A stretch of DNA of 64,000 nt, from assembly GCA_963920525.1 (NCBI GenBank), contig OY986439.1:47032982-47096981 (forward strand). Direction: 5' to 3'. This DNA comes from Dichetophora obliterata. Its lineage: Eukaryota > Arthropoda > Insecta > Diptera > Sciomyzidae. The notes below the pieces were generated by a model. That model was not told where the DNA came from. It saw only the letters and a program-made list of their open reading frames with translations, and did no database searches. Position 1 is the first letter of the stretch, and every line of letters starts with the position of its first letter. This document shows positions 11,510-22,978 of the stretch, in pieces. The translations under genes were made by a program, and so were the position numbers.

Positions 11510-12995
11510 AGGGTCGCCTTATTCCATCATATCTACAAACGCTACAGAAACACTTGATATATCATAAGAAAGGTCTTGAGCTGAAGGTATGCTAGATTTT
11601 TGATAAGTGATACCGTTTAACAGATATGAGCATTTAAAGTTGAAAAAATGGTAAAATGACTTAAGACTAGAACTCTCTTTAATGAGGTCAATGCGAATAA
11701 TTTAACCATTAGATTAGACATGACCGTTAGATTTTTTTAAATTCCTTTTTTATATATTTTACTTTGGTAATAGTTCTTCAGAGATAGTTTTAAAGTATAA
11801 AGTATATTATTATTTATAAATACTTTAAATATTTAAATGAAAATAATCTGCTTATTTCAGTAAGGATATTTGAGATGTTAGGGTTGACAGGGTATAGAAT
11901 GGTAAATGACCTTTGACCTGAAATATGAGCGTTTAAAGAGCATTTCTTAAATAAAATCTAAACTAAAGAGATGAAAGAACATGATGTCACAAGGCTTTTA
12001 GACATTGCTAAGATGTACAACAAACACTTCAGACATTTATCGCTATATCCTACGGATACCCTACAATAAGCATTTTTTATGTAACATGTGTGAAAATGTA
12101 TTGTGATGGTGAAATTTCTTCCAAATAATAAATTTTAAAAAATTCCCATTACTTTGGCATTAAATTATGGCGATATCTCGAAAACTGTAGCTTTTCTCAT
12201 TACAACGTATTTTTGTATGAAAAGTCGTAGGTTGCGAAGAATAACGGTGTAAGAAAGTTTTTTTGGTAATATTTTCCACGGATAGTACTTTAAACAATCT
12301 TCCCGTTATTATGAAATCAAAATTATAGCGATATCTCAAAACTGTAGATTTTCTCAGTGCAACACATTTCCTTGAAGCAAGGCCATCGATTAAGAATGAG
12401 AAAAAAACGATAGAAATTTCAAGTTTGGATTTTGCAAGCAAATATCTCAGCCATTTTCCAATTGATTTCCATCAAATTTTTTTTTGTCTGAAATTTTAAT
12501 TAAATAACTTTAGAAAAAAAGGAAACATTTACCGTTACCTCACCAATTCAATGTTTTATATTGTTTTCAAAAAACCTCTAAAATGTTACATTTTTGCTCA
12601 AAAAATAGTCAAAAAGCTGTTTTTGTTGTAACTTTTTTTTTAATTTTCTTTTTGCACACTCTTTCATGTGACATATCATTTATTTACCAAAATTGCTTCA
12701 TTTTGACACATAATTCAATAAACAGTTTCTATCATCGAAAATCATAAGCTATTCTCTATGATTTTTTGATGAAAATGAATTTTTTCAAAATGTTTTTAAA
12801 TTTTTTACAAAGTTCTACAGCTTAAAAAATAATTTATGTGAAAAAAGATTAAATATTTCTAACTGCTCCATTGAACACTCCAGTGGTGTTAAAATGTAAT
12901 GGCCGGGATGGAATTAAAACTTTTTGACAGGAGGGTGGGGTACATGAAATATGGGGTGGGGGGCCAAAATGTGTAACGCATATAGGGACGACCCT
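11510..12995. mobile_element. TA-flanked inverted-repeat element, about 1.5 kb, non-coding
   Basis: The ends read AGGGTCGCCTTATT and, from the right, AGGGTCGTCCCTATAT, each adjoining TA. Inside, two units about 164 bp apart (starting near 12163 and 12327) share CGATATCTC.AAAACTGTAG and TTTTCTCA. Near the right end is a GC-rich tract (GGGTGGGGTACATGAAATAT). No transposase is readable; the short terminal match makes the boundaries tentative. Confidence 0.5.
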
Positions 12996-13351
12996 TAATA
13001 AACATAATTTAAACTATAATTTTTGTATAACGAATTGCGAATATGTAAAAAAAAGGCCAACATTTTAGAAAATAAGAACGCAGAGTGACCACGTGAAAAA
13101 ATTTTTGGACCTTTTAAGAAAAAACGCAGCTATATTTTGATTCTTTCAAAACGAAAACTATTATTTTTTTGTCTTAACTGAAAAGTACGGAATGACTTAA
13201 AATGTACTTTGCATTCATACCTGTTTTTTGACCCTTTATACATCAACAAGTTATTTTTCGATAAAAAATTTTTGTATTAATAATGCAGGTTAGGATAGTT
13301 CAATTGAAAACAATATTACGTTTTGTCAAATGTTTGTACAAATTTTTTTAA

Positions 13352-15638
13352 CGCATTCACTGCCAACTACGAGTTATCTCGTAGTAGCAAACCTTACTCA
13401 ACAGGCCAACTACGAGATAACTCGTAGCAAAAACTAGCGATTATATTGAACATAATTTCGATATGACTTATTGAATTACCTTTATTATTTCGTTTTGGCA
13501 CATGGAAAAAGTGCTTTTTTCAAAAAAACAAACAGTAACGGTTTTATCAAATTGGGAACTCCCCAAAAAGTAATGCTTTATTGAAGTTGAATTTTTATAC
13601 ATATAAAATTTAGTCGTGCTTAGATTTTTGAGATTAAAGGTTGTTTGATTTTCTTAAATAGTATTTGTTTTTAAATAAAATTTTTATCGTGTTGAAATGG
13701 AGGATGAAGACATAGAAAAATATTTAGATAGTTTAGAAGTATCTAGTGACAACGATTTTTCTGATGAAGATGAATATTTGTTAGATGATAATGATGATGA
13801 AAGTAGCAGTTCTGACAGTCAAAGTTCTGAGTCTGACAGTGATATTGAAAATATCGCACCTAAACGAATTCGCGTTGGTGAGAATATAACATCTTCAGAT
13901 AATGATTGGAGTGAAATAAAACAAGATCCTCCTCAGTTTCCATTTAAAGGGATACCATTTATAAATGTTTCTGAAAATTGTATAACACCTGGAGATTATT
14001 TTGATTTATTTTTAACAGAAAACTTTTTAACTTACTTGGTTGAACAAACCAACCTATATGCCAATCAACAAATTAGTAAAGCATCATTGCTGAGATCATC
14101 TCGTTTAAAAAATTGGAAAGATACAAGCAATGAAGAGCTTAGAGTGTTTTTTGGATTATTATTACACATGGCCTATCACTTTACCAAGTATATTACATTA
14201 TTGGAACACAAGTAAACTCTATGGTCTGAAATATTTCCGTAACAGAATATCAAGAAATCGGTTTCAAATGCTTCTTCGATTTCTTCATTTTTCAAACAAC
14301 GAGCATCAAACCGCCGACCGTTTATTTAAAATAAAGCCAATCCTACAACATTTCAATGATACAATGGATCACATTTACCATCCAAAGCAGGACTTGTGTA
14401 TTGATGAGTCCATGGTTCTTTGGAGAGGCCGATTAATTTTTCGCCAATATATTAAAAACAAAAGACATAAATATAGGATAAAATTATTTGAACTCTGCGA
14501 ATCAAAAGGAATAATATTGAGGGTAAAAATTTATGAAGGAAAACAAGTTGACGGTAGTAAAAATTATGCCAGTGAGGTTGTGATGAGCCTAATGGAAGGT
14601 TTTCTTGACAAAGGATGTAATCTTTACATGGATAATTTTTATAATTCCGTGGGTTTAACAAAAACCTTAACCAATAGATCTACGTATGTGTGTGGCACTT
14701 TGAGGGCCAATAGAAAAGAAAATCCGAAAAATGTAATTAAAAAAAAGCTTAAAAAAGGCGAATCAACATGGGCTCGATTAGATTCGGTCGTAGTTTGTAA
14801 GTGGAAAGACAAAAGGGACGTACTCACTATATCCAACAAACACTATGGAAACATGGTGGAGGTAATGAATAGAAATAAAAAAAATCTCCATAAAACCGGA
14901 TATTGTTCGGGACTACACCTTGAGAATGGCTGGAGTAGATCGTAGCGATCAAAACATTTCATATTATTCATCATTAAAAAAATCTGTGCGATGGTACAAA
15001 AAACTTGGGTTTCAATTTTTCGAAATGTTTATGCATAATGCTTGTCTACTTTACACCCAAAATAATTCAAACAAAAAACTGTCAATATTACAATTTAGAG
15101 GAAAGGCTATTGAACACTTAGCTGGTGAATCTAAAAACATTGATGCTCGCATCGAAACTAAAGACAACTTTCTCTATTTGGAATCAATTCCACCAACGGA
15201 AAAGAAAAATAACCCAACTAAGCCATGTAGAGTTTGTTATAAAGAAAACAAAAGATGTGAAACGAGGTATATTTGTGCAGAGTGCCCTGAAAAGCCAGCT
15301 CTTTGCGTGAACAACTGTTTTAACATTTATTATCAAAATTAATATACATATATTAAGAAGAATAATAATAACAAAAAATAATTATATTTTGTTTTGTCAT
15401 GTTTTATTTATTGAAATAAAGTTGAATGCTCTTTTTTTACATTTTTGTTTGTTTATCTTGAAATCAAATAAGAAATTATGGAAAAAATAAGGTACGATTT
15501 ATCTCGTAGTTGGCATATCCAAATGAAATTTTGTATAAGTAGGCCAAACTACGAGATATGTCGTATTACTTAAAAACGCCTAAATTTATGTTGGCACCTG
15601 ACGTTCGATTTATGAAAACGGCCTTGGCAGTGAATGCG
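13352..15638 (+). mobile_element. piggyBac-like element with both ends and TTAA duplications
   Basis: The element is flanked by TTAA at 13348-13351 and 15639-15642, the piggyBac target. Terminal repeats are CGCATTCACTGCCAA at the left and the same inverted at the right (TTGGCAGTGAATGCG). Subterminal palindromes with ACTACGAG...CTCGTAG occur twice near each end (13363-13430 and 15490-15565). The total length of 2287 bp fits a complete piggyBac element. The transposase inside is broken. Confidence 0.95.
13697..15342 (+). pseudogene. piggyBac (PGBD-like) transposase, two frameshifts
   Basis: The frame starts MEDEDIEKYLDSLE with a typical acidic Ser/Asp-rich N-terminus (about residues 1-60). The DDE core has LCIDESMVLWRGR (first Asp), LYMDNFYNSV (second Asp) and MAGVDRSDQN (third Asp). 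The C-terminus has a Cys-rich zinc-binding tail (PCRVCYKENKRCETRYICAEC). One frameshift lies at about 14168-14180, where LLLHMA should continue to LPSILHYWNTSK, and one in an A-rich run at about 14875-14890, just before the third Asp. Three overlapping open frames therefore make up one dead gene. Confidence 0.93.
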
Positions 15639-15642
15639 TTAA

Positions 15643-16899
15643 TCGTATTCAGTTTTTATTTGAAGAAAGATGGAAAAAGATAAAAGGATTTTGGGAAAAA
15701 GCTTTAAGCTAAAAATTTGTTTTTTGAGTGAAAGATACAGGATGGGTGGTTTTTAATGAAATGTTGAATTATATGAAAAATATGAGCCATATATCTGTTA
15801 ATTTTTTTTTTCGTTGGGACTTCCAGAAGTGACACACATTATTTTTTTTTTGTGTTTTTGTTGGGGGACATTTAGAAGGGTGGAAAATATGAATGGGTAT
15901 TTTAAAAAGAATTGTAAAGAATGAAAAATTAATAGAACCTGGTTTTATATTTGGCACCTCTATAGTTCAGAACGGCGTGCCATGTGAAAATTTTGTGAAA
16001 TTAGAGCCATTGTGGCCTTAATCAGCGAGTGCAAAAAATGTACTGGAAAGAGTTTAACCAGTGATGAGTTTGGAAATTAAAGTGAATCGAACGTCAAATG
16101 AATAATATTGTTTTGAAGCAGTTAAAGCAAACCCTTTATTAAGTCATGTAATTGTTGCTTAACACTTATTCGGTCAGTTACAGTTCTCTAGCACGTCTGT
16201 ACAATGATTTAAAGTGTCACACTGTCAAATTGCAATATGAGTTTTAATTTATATAAATTCATGAAAAGTTACTTAAATTAGATTTTTGAACTGAAATCAT
16301 GCTTTAGACTCTTAAAATTAGTATATAGAAAGTTTTTTTATTCAAACCAGTCATAATACTACAATGAGATCTCTAAAGTTTATATCCAGCCCACCCGATT
16401 TTCGGGGGACAATCACTAGTCTGTATTAAAGTGGGATTGATTAAAAAATTCAGTTTTAAAAAAAATTGTTTGCCTAAAACCTCCCTTAAGAATAAAATGG
16501 GACGAAAAATTTTATAATATTAACACTTGTGTGGTCAAACGGTTGAACCAATAATTTGACGAAAATTTGACAATATGAACAGTGCTAAAATCAAATAGTG
16601 ACGAAAAACTGAACACGATTCACCCAAGAAAACCCATTTAGTGATCGGAACTTCCCCTGCGAACATAACATTCGGTCAGCCGGGATGCCCCTTTTACGAG
16701 GACTTTCTTTTCGTGTGAAAATTTTATCGTTTTTAGTTCATAATAAATCGTCATTTGTTCGCATGTTGTGTTTTATGTTCGTGAGGTGACTTTTTGTACT
16801 TATGTTTTGCTACTTATGATTGTAAAGAAATACAAATAATAGTCACATAAATCTAGAAATTAGCTAAGTTACTCTAATTACTGTACTTATAGTCTTCTG
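15643..16899. other. No gene seen
   Basis: AT-rich sequence after the piggyBac target site. T-rich runs near 15802-15850 and no recognisable reading frame. It may be the interior of the older hAT-like element whose ends may be 9225 and 16967. Confidence 0.35.
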
Positions 16900-16904
16900 T
16901 CATA

Positions 16905-16967
16905 GTCATAGGGGCCCTATTATCCTAAAGTGCACAGGGCCTTCAATTGGTTAAAGACGGCCCTGTC
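16905..16967 (-). repeat. hAT-like right terminal sequence
   Basis: Read on the minus strand from 16967: CAGGGCCGTCTTTAACC, then AATTGAAGGCCCTGTGCAC. This resembles the end at 9225 (CAGGGCCGGATCAACC) and the common hAT terminus CAGGGCCG..TTAACC. The flanking octamers of the two ends do not match, so they may be ends of one eroded element or of two. Confidence 0.45.
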
Positions 16968-19218
16968 TGAAACAGCTATCCAAATACAGATTGAAGGTTT
17001 GAAAAAATTTGGTCCAAAAACTCGGTATGGTACTATTACCTAAAAATTGTCAAAGCATCGTATAAAGCACATGAATCCCCGGACGACGATATATGACCAA
17101 CAGTTAATATGCGCAATGACCTGCCGATTTTCATAAACTTTGATGTGTTTGGTTTATTAAAATTTTGGACATAGTAAACAATTTTGTTGTTTTTGTTTGA
17201 TATATAAAAAAAAATTTTCAAGTGGAAAATTTACCGAAAAACACGCGTTTTCAAATGATTTTAAAAATAATATTGTAGATTTCTGAAGTCTTGATACACA
17301 AATTACACCTTTTTTGTTTCAGATTTACCGATTCGAAGATAGAGATAAATCCTCCATGTCACTCTAGTTTCTTAAAGAATAAAAATCCTAATTGCAAAAA
17401 TTATTATTTTTTGTATTGCTTAAGAACTAAGTAATGTTTTAACAAAAACTCATCTTTGATTTATAAGAAAGGGCGTGAAAAGCAATTGTTAAAAACTGGC
17501 ATTTTTTCCGCCAGAGAAACAAGAATTCTACCTGAATTTAATTGCTAATATTTACATAAAAAATTACAAAATATTGAGACTTTAGTTACTAAATGCACTA
17601 ACTTAATTAGCACTTGGAAAAGTCAATTGTATGAAAGACATTGAATTTGTTTACCGTGACATATGTGTTGAAAGCAACAACAAACTTCGAATTGAAAAAC
17701 TAATTAAATGTGTAAAAATATTAAAACAACTGCATCGAAGTACTTGCAATATCAATTAACGCAGGAATGCACTTGAGAGCATGGACGCGCCTCCACGGGA
17801 AACAGCAGCTGAAGCGAGCTTAAAATTTTAAATGCATTCCAAAAGTATGCGTTATGGTTATACAAGCAACATCATAAAACTCATTTTATTACCAATGCAC
17901 AGATAAAATTCACTCGATTTAAAGTAGTTGCATTTAAAAACAAAAAATTTCTTTTGTATAATTTTTTTAGTGCTCTTGAACATTTTTTTTATTTCTATGC
18001 ATTTTTCCGTATTCAGTTTATTATTGTTGCTGCAAACTTGGATCTGAGTCATTGCTGTGAGTGTGGTGGTGCATCGTTGCAGCAAATTAAGTGTATCTTT
18101 TCGAAGTGTCATTGACTGCGGATGATTCGAGTATCGTGACGTTGAATCGCTAACACCGGCAGGGACGAGTTAACGACAGATTTGAGATTATAACTAATGG
18201 GTGTCTAAGAACCAAACTACCTCAAAATGAACCCCTTGCTAGAGCATCGTATTAACCGTTGCCGACTAGCTAGCTTCTGTCTGCTGCTTGTTATTAGATT
18301 TTATTTTTAGATTAACAACTTTTTGAGTGAAGCTCTTCAGAAGCATTTGCTATATAATTTTATAAATATTTTGTATACTTTTTTTTTGTTCTTCAAGTAG
18401 TTTTCGGATTTTTGCAACCTCACAATGTGTGGCACTGGGGCCAGGGATGGCATCAGAGAGTCGGGAAAATGCCATTCAATGTTTCCAATTTTAAGTTCGT
18501 TAGCGTTGTTTATATTTTAGATGGAATATGCTAGCTGTTCGTTCGATGATAGTGCTTAAGTGTTGGAGAATACCGGCAGCACAAAATTGAAAATTGCGGT
18601 GATTTTTATAAAGTTCAATGAACGCGTGTGTCTCTCAAAATAAGCTCTAAGCGAAAAAATACAAGATTTAAAGATTTGGAGGGAAATTTTAAAAAAATGC
18701 AAATTAACAAAAATTCCCACTTGTAGCAGATTTGGAGACAAATTAAAATTTAGTTGTCAAGCTTTGCCACAAGTATGAAAACGTACACGAAAAAACACAC
18801 GCACACATAGATTCAAACACTACTACAGTACCCCAGATGAAAAACAAAGCAGGCCTGCCAATGGAAGAAATGTGGCTGGTTATAGTTTTAATGCTTGGAG
18901 GTCTATTTTTTTTTAATTTTAAAAATGTCCCCTTTACTTTTAAGTGAGGTGCATTATTATTATTTATTAACAAAAAGAATCAGTACAGTAAGAACTAAGT
19001 TCTTTTATAGCACAACATAAATACATTTAATATTAGTATAATAACATTTGTATCATAATAAAGTATCATGTTCACTAATGCAAAATACCGGGTCATTTTA
19101 AGGGACAACAACTTTAATATTTTCATGATTGTTGTAATCATCCGACACTTTGTGTTTTCGTTGAAGCACTTTTGATAGCAACAATGATGTTATGTGTATT
19201 AGTTCAACAAAATCACAG
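16968..19218. other. Unique intron sequence, no gene seen
   Basis: No exon or transposon domain is readable. The part about 17740-18300 is more GC-rich and non-repetitive. Confidence 0.35.
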
Positions 19219-19308
19219 CGGTGCGAATAGCTCAGTTGGCTAGGCTTGAGTTTTTATTCATGTATTTTGGAATATTCAGTAGTGGGTTCAAATCCCATCA
19301 GAAACATA
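19219..19308 (+). repeat. tRNA-like sequence (SINE head or tRNA pseudogene)
   Basis: It has an A-box-like TAGCTCAGTTGG at about 19228 and a B-box-like GGGTTCAAATCCC at about 19284, followed by a T run. The spacer between boxes is longer than in a normal tRNA and the acceptor stem halves do not pair, so this is not a functional tRNA gene. Confidence 0.5.
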
Positions 19309-19504
19309 ATTTTTTTTTCGTTTCTTAATGGCCTTTAGTTATGTTTTGTTTTGTTTTGATTTTATTCTTTAGTTTGTTCTGTTTTTCTAATGATTTCGTT
19401 CTGTATTTTGCATTAATTGCTTATAATAACAAAGAGAATGCGATAATTTTCCTACTCTGTGCTCGTACGTTTATTCTTAATAAATCAATTTAAGCGACGA
19501 TTAG

Positions 19505-19575
19505 TTAACAGCTCAATGGTCGAATGTATAAGCATATGCACTTACACTCACGCGGCCGAGGTTCAAGCCTCAGGA
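19505..19575 (+). repeat. Second tRNA-like sequence
   Basis: ACAGCTCAATGGTCG resembles an A box and GAGGTTCAAGCCTC a B box, at tRNA-like spacing, with a T run just after (19585). The stems are poor. Probably a decayed SINE head or tRNA pseudogene; it abuts the hairpin at 19590. Confidence 0.4.
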
Positions 19576-19589
19576 TAATGATAATTTTT

Positions 19590-19945
19590 CAACTGCCGGC
19601 AGCGTTACTTGGAAATTCAGCAGACATGCTCGCCTCCATACCCGCTTAGTCCTAGAACGGCATGTCTGGCAAATGAACTGCCGTAGCAGCAATGCAGCAT
19701 GCATCTCATGGTATGAATGCAGCATTAATTTTGAGAGATGCATGCAGCATTGCTGCCAGAGCAGTTCATTTGGCAGACATGCATACTTCTGCATTCATAC
19801 CATAAAATGCATACTGCATTGCTTCTACGGCAGTTCATTTGGCAGAGATGCCGGCCTATGACATGCCTTACAAAAAGATATAAGCGGGTTTGGAGGCGAA
19901 CATCATGTATCCTGTTCTTCCGAGGCATGTTGCCGGCAGACATAC
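19590..19945. repeat. Long imperfect hairpin with an internal duplicated arm
   Basis: CTGCCGGCAG (19592) and TTGCCGGCAG (19930) form outer arms. CGCCTCCATACCCGCTTA (19631-19648) pairs with TAAGCGGGTTTGGAGGCG (19881-19898). An inner arm with GGCAAATGAACTGC and GCAGCAATGCAGCATGCA (19659-19720) pairs with two successive inverted copies (19735-19791 and 19792-19856). Open frames on both strands here are by-products of the symmetry. It looks like a foldback element. Confidence 0.65.
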
Positions 19946-21591
19946 AGCAGGGCTCTTTTTCCAACTGGGACATTTAAGTTAGACCCGTAGTCTTGGTGAA
20001 AAAAAACCAGCCAGCAGCACATATTAGCGACGGTAACTGACATTATCTCATTTTATCTTGTGCATGGCGCTCTGACTACGGCTGCATACCAAGTCAGACA
20101 CTAAAGTACACACACATACACTCATGGCGTTTCCACAAGCCCAATGTTAGCCATATAAAAATACACACATGAATCTTAAAGCCATTTGCACATTCAAGCA
20201 CATTTAATATTTCACAAACATAAGTTCATGTTTTGTTTTTGTTCGCATAAAATAATTTTACTTTTCGTTTTGAGCTCGTGAAAGAAAAAACTCACTTTAA
20301 ACACAAAATAAATGCCGCGTTAAAAAAATAATATATTAATGAATTGCAGAAAACATTCAATGCGGCAACTCATTAAGCGGAAAAGTCAAGAGGTGTCCAA
20401 TTATATCGGTTAAGACTTAAATTTGCATTTAAAAAACGGATATTTTATAGTTGTTATTTATTGACAAGATGATGTATTTGTGGATTTTGTTCTAATTTTC
20501 GTTAAAAATAGGAAAGATTAGCTAGAGCATATTATAAAATGAGGAAATGATTTGCCTTTCAATAAAAAATATATTTTTATGATTTAAGTTATTTAAATTT
20601 GTAGCAGTTGTAATTTGTTTCACGCAGATGGGCCCTCTGCACACGAAAAAAGCATTGCCTAGTGACAAAGAAAAAGGATAAATCTAATAACATTTCTCCG
20701 AATTAATCTGAACCTTCACAAGGGCCGTAGCAAAGGGGAAGTTTTCGGAGTTCGAACCCCGCGTGGGTCGAAATTTGAAAAAAATTAATGCATTTAAATA
20801 ACTATTTCATTGAATCACTTTAATATGTTCTAAAAAAACTTTACACTTCATATACTGAGGTAGCGATTACGTCTTAAAGCATTTGTTATAAGTTGATTCG
20901 TACAAATAATAATAGTGAAAACAAACGTATCGTGATTTATCGGATCAAACGTGATACATTCAAAATTACCATTACTATTGCTTTCACTACCCTTGAACTC
21001 GGCAGTTGTAGATGATGGTAGTGATGATAACAGTGAAGCCAACAAAAATAACCTACACATGTATGATAAAAAAACCTTTCTAATTTGAATCGCCTAGATA
21101 GATTTTAAAGTATACCAGAACCAACAACTGATTTTAATTTTCCCTCGAGCGGTTCTCGAAAATTTAAATGTTAGCATCCATGGTTTTGTCGCTGGATTTT
21201 GTTGGTTTACTCCAAATATGCAAGTGATGCTTATTGTAAGTTCTGCGTTTTATTTAGCTCTGTTTATAATGACATTGCATAAGCCTCTCCGTAATTTACG
21301 GCACAAAACAAGTTTTTATTAAATACATTTTTCTGTCCCCTTGGTTGCGATTCTTTTATAGTCAAGAGTTTTTAAACAATTAACTTTCGAATTAAAGATA
21401 TGAGTGAAATCCTGGCTTAATTTTTGAGGAGTGTTTGAAGTTACTCATCAGTTGTAAAAAGTTGACTTACATTTTTCAGAATTCTGATCCGAAGAAAAGT
21501 TTTAAGTCAATCATCTAAATAATTTTGTGAATTTTTAGGTTTTAAAATTTATATAAACTGATATATTATTTCACGACCTTTGTTGTTATAG
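19946..21591. other. No gene seen; B-box-like site near 20750
   Basis: Mostly AT-rich unique sequence. GAGTTCGAACCCCGCG at about 20749 resembles a tRNA T-arm, but no matching A box or acceptor stem is found at normal distance. The minus-strand open frame 20848-21060 has no recognised domain. Confidence 0.35.
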
Positions 21592-21639
21592 TAATTATGA
21601 TTTTAGTTGGGCTCCAGGTCAATTGTAAAATAAAAAACT

Positions 21640-22421
21640 TTAAAATTTGTTAGAGATATAGGAACATGTAGAGATATAGGAACAAAAAGATTTATACTCA
21701 ACACGGCAAACAACTTTATTAAAAGAGTACTTGACATAAGCGACGCAGAATTCCACCAAGATAACATAAGAAAAATCAGGACAATATTACAAAAAAACGA
21801 TTTTCCGAAAAGGACAACCAACGATTTAATCGACAAATATAAAAGGAAAAGAAGAGAAAACAAGACAAAAAGAGAAGAATCCAATGGTGTAAAAATATAT
21901 AAACCATTGACACATGCACCCGGTCTCTCGGAGAGATTCGCAAACTCAGACATATATAATAAAGAAAAATTTAAAATAGCTTTGAAGACAGACAACACGT
22001 TAAAACAATTGTATAGAAACACAAAAACCAAAATAGATAAATTAGACAAATCAAATGTTATATACAAAATTACATGTAATGGAGACGGGTCCGACGTATG
22101 CGACCAAGCATATGTGGGGACAAAAAAAACAAACTACGGACAAGAATATCTTCGCACAAATCTGAACAAAAAGCGCATAATCGACCTATGGAACAAAAAA
22201 CGGCACTAGCGGCCCACTGTACAAAACATAAACACACTCCAGACTTTGACAACATTGAGATTTTACAGCAAGAGACAAACTACATGAGGGCATATACGTT
22301 AGAAATGCTCCACATATTAAGCGTACCGCAAGAAAGCAGACTCAACTTTATAACAGACACAGACAAGTGTGCTCACATATACAGACGCTACATTGAGAAA
22401 CAAAGAGATGACAATAATTGA
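21640..22421 (+). pseudogene. Penelope-like C-terminal region with GIY-YIG endonuclease, frameshifted
   Basis: The frame reads FIKRVLDISDAEFHQDN and, after a charged linker, LTHAPGLSERF, then the endonuclease start SNVIYKITC...C..AYVGT. An A-run near 22120-22127 breaks the frame right after YVGT. The next frame continues LRTRISSHKSEQK, ALAAHCTKHKH and DFDNIEILQQE, then YTLEMLHI. These are the GIY, YIG-like (YVG), R..SH and H/E elements of the family. Stop at 22419-22421. The domain acts in target nicking for retrotransposition; this copy is dead. Confidence 0.82.
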
Positions 22422-22611
22422 AGAACTGACGCTGCCAATAGTGGAGGTGTTAAATTTATTGTGTTTTTGTGTTTTAATGTCTATAAATGTTTTTATATAT
22501 ATTTTAAATGTTTTGTAAAACAATAATGTTTCAATAGTTTTTTAAATTGTGAGTAATGAGAAATGTTTTGTTTATAAAAATCTTGTCAAACTTTTTGGTT
22601 TTTAGTTTTTT

Positions 22612-22645
22612 CCCTGAAGATGATCTCCGACGGAGGTCGAAATAT
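22612..22645 (+). other. Hammerhead-like motif at the Penelope 3' end
   Basis: CCCTGAAGATGA is followed by a short stem TCTCC-GACG-GGAGG-like pairing and then TCGAAAT. This resembles the CUGAUGA / stem II / CGAAA core reported for Penelope-like elements, but with two extra bases in the first box and no clear cleavage-site stem. Probably a decayed ribozyme; activity is not expected. Confidence 0.4.
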
Positions 22646-22792
22646 TGGTTTTAAAATAAAAAAAATTAATAAAAACATTTCAAGTTTTTTATTTTACAAT
22701 TGACCTGGAGCCCAACAAAAATCATAATTATTTATATAAACTTTATAAATCTTAAAAAAGTTTTTCTGTCTCGAAAACTTTAATTATTTCAT

Positions 22793-22978
22793 ATGAATGA
22801 GATATCGTTCTCATCCCTAAAATGTCTTAAAACATACCTCCGTAATTCTATGGGCGAGATCCGTTTGAACGGATGTGCATCCCTTACCATATACAGTGAT
22901 CGCACAATAAGAAAGCAGGAGGTGTTGGTAGAATTTGCAACAGAAGACTTCTTTTTTGATATGTTTTTATTTTATTAA
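22793..22978 (+). pseudogene. hAT transposase C-terminal (dimerisation) fragment
   Basis: About 50 residues read SFSSLKCLKTYLRNSMG, then IRLNGCASLTIYSD and VLVEFATE. This matches the conserved hAT C-terminal block (SFS.L.R.KTYLR..MG..RLNGLA...IH). Only this end remains; nothing recognisable lies upstream, and it begins just after the Penelope element, which may have cut it. Confidence 0.75.

Larger units (their letters stand above)
21592..22730 (+). mobile_element. Penelope-like element, 5'-truncated, with inverted terminal repeats
   Basis: The 3' coding part of a Penelope-like retroelement is flanked by nearly perfect inverted repeats of about 47 bp. Both contain AATTGACCTGGAGCCCAAC or its complement (21592-21640 and 22684-22730). 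ATTTATATAAACT occurs on both sides (about 21547 and 22730) and may be the target duplication. Only the linker and GIY-YIG endonuclease are present; the reverse transcriptase is missing. Near the 3' end lies a hammerhead-like motif, listed separately. Confidence 0.8.

Noticed and set aside
19219..19308. Functional tRNA gene
   Set aside because: A and B boxes are present, but the acceptor stem does not pair and the spacing is too long.
19570..19977. Four overlapping frames on both strands
   Set aside because: By-products of the inverted repeat; the same words are read on both strands.
20749..20765. tRNA T-arm-like GAGTTCGAACCCCGCG
   Set aside because: No matching A box, anticodon arm or acceptor stem nearby.
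21603..22067. 154-codon minus-strand hydrophobic frame
   Set aside because: It is the antisense of the Penelope-like coding region; hydrophobic runs come from reverse-reading Lys/Asn codons.
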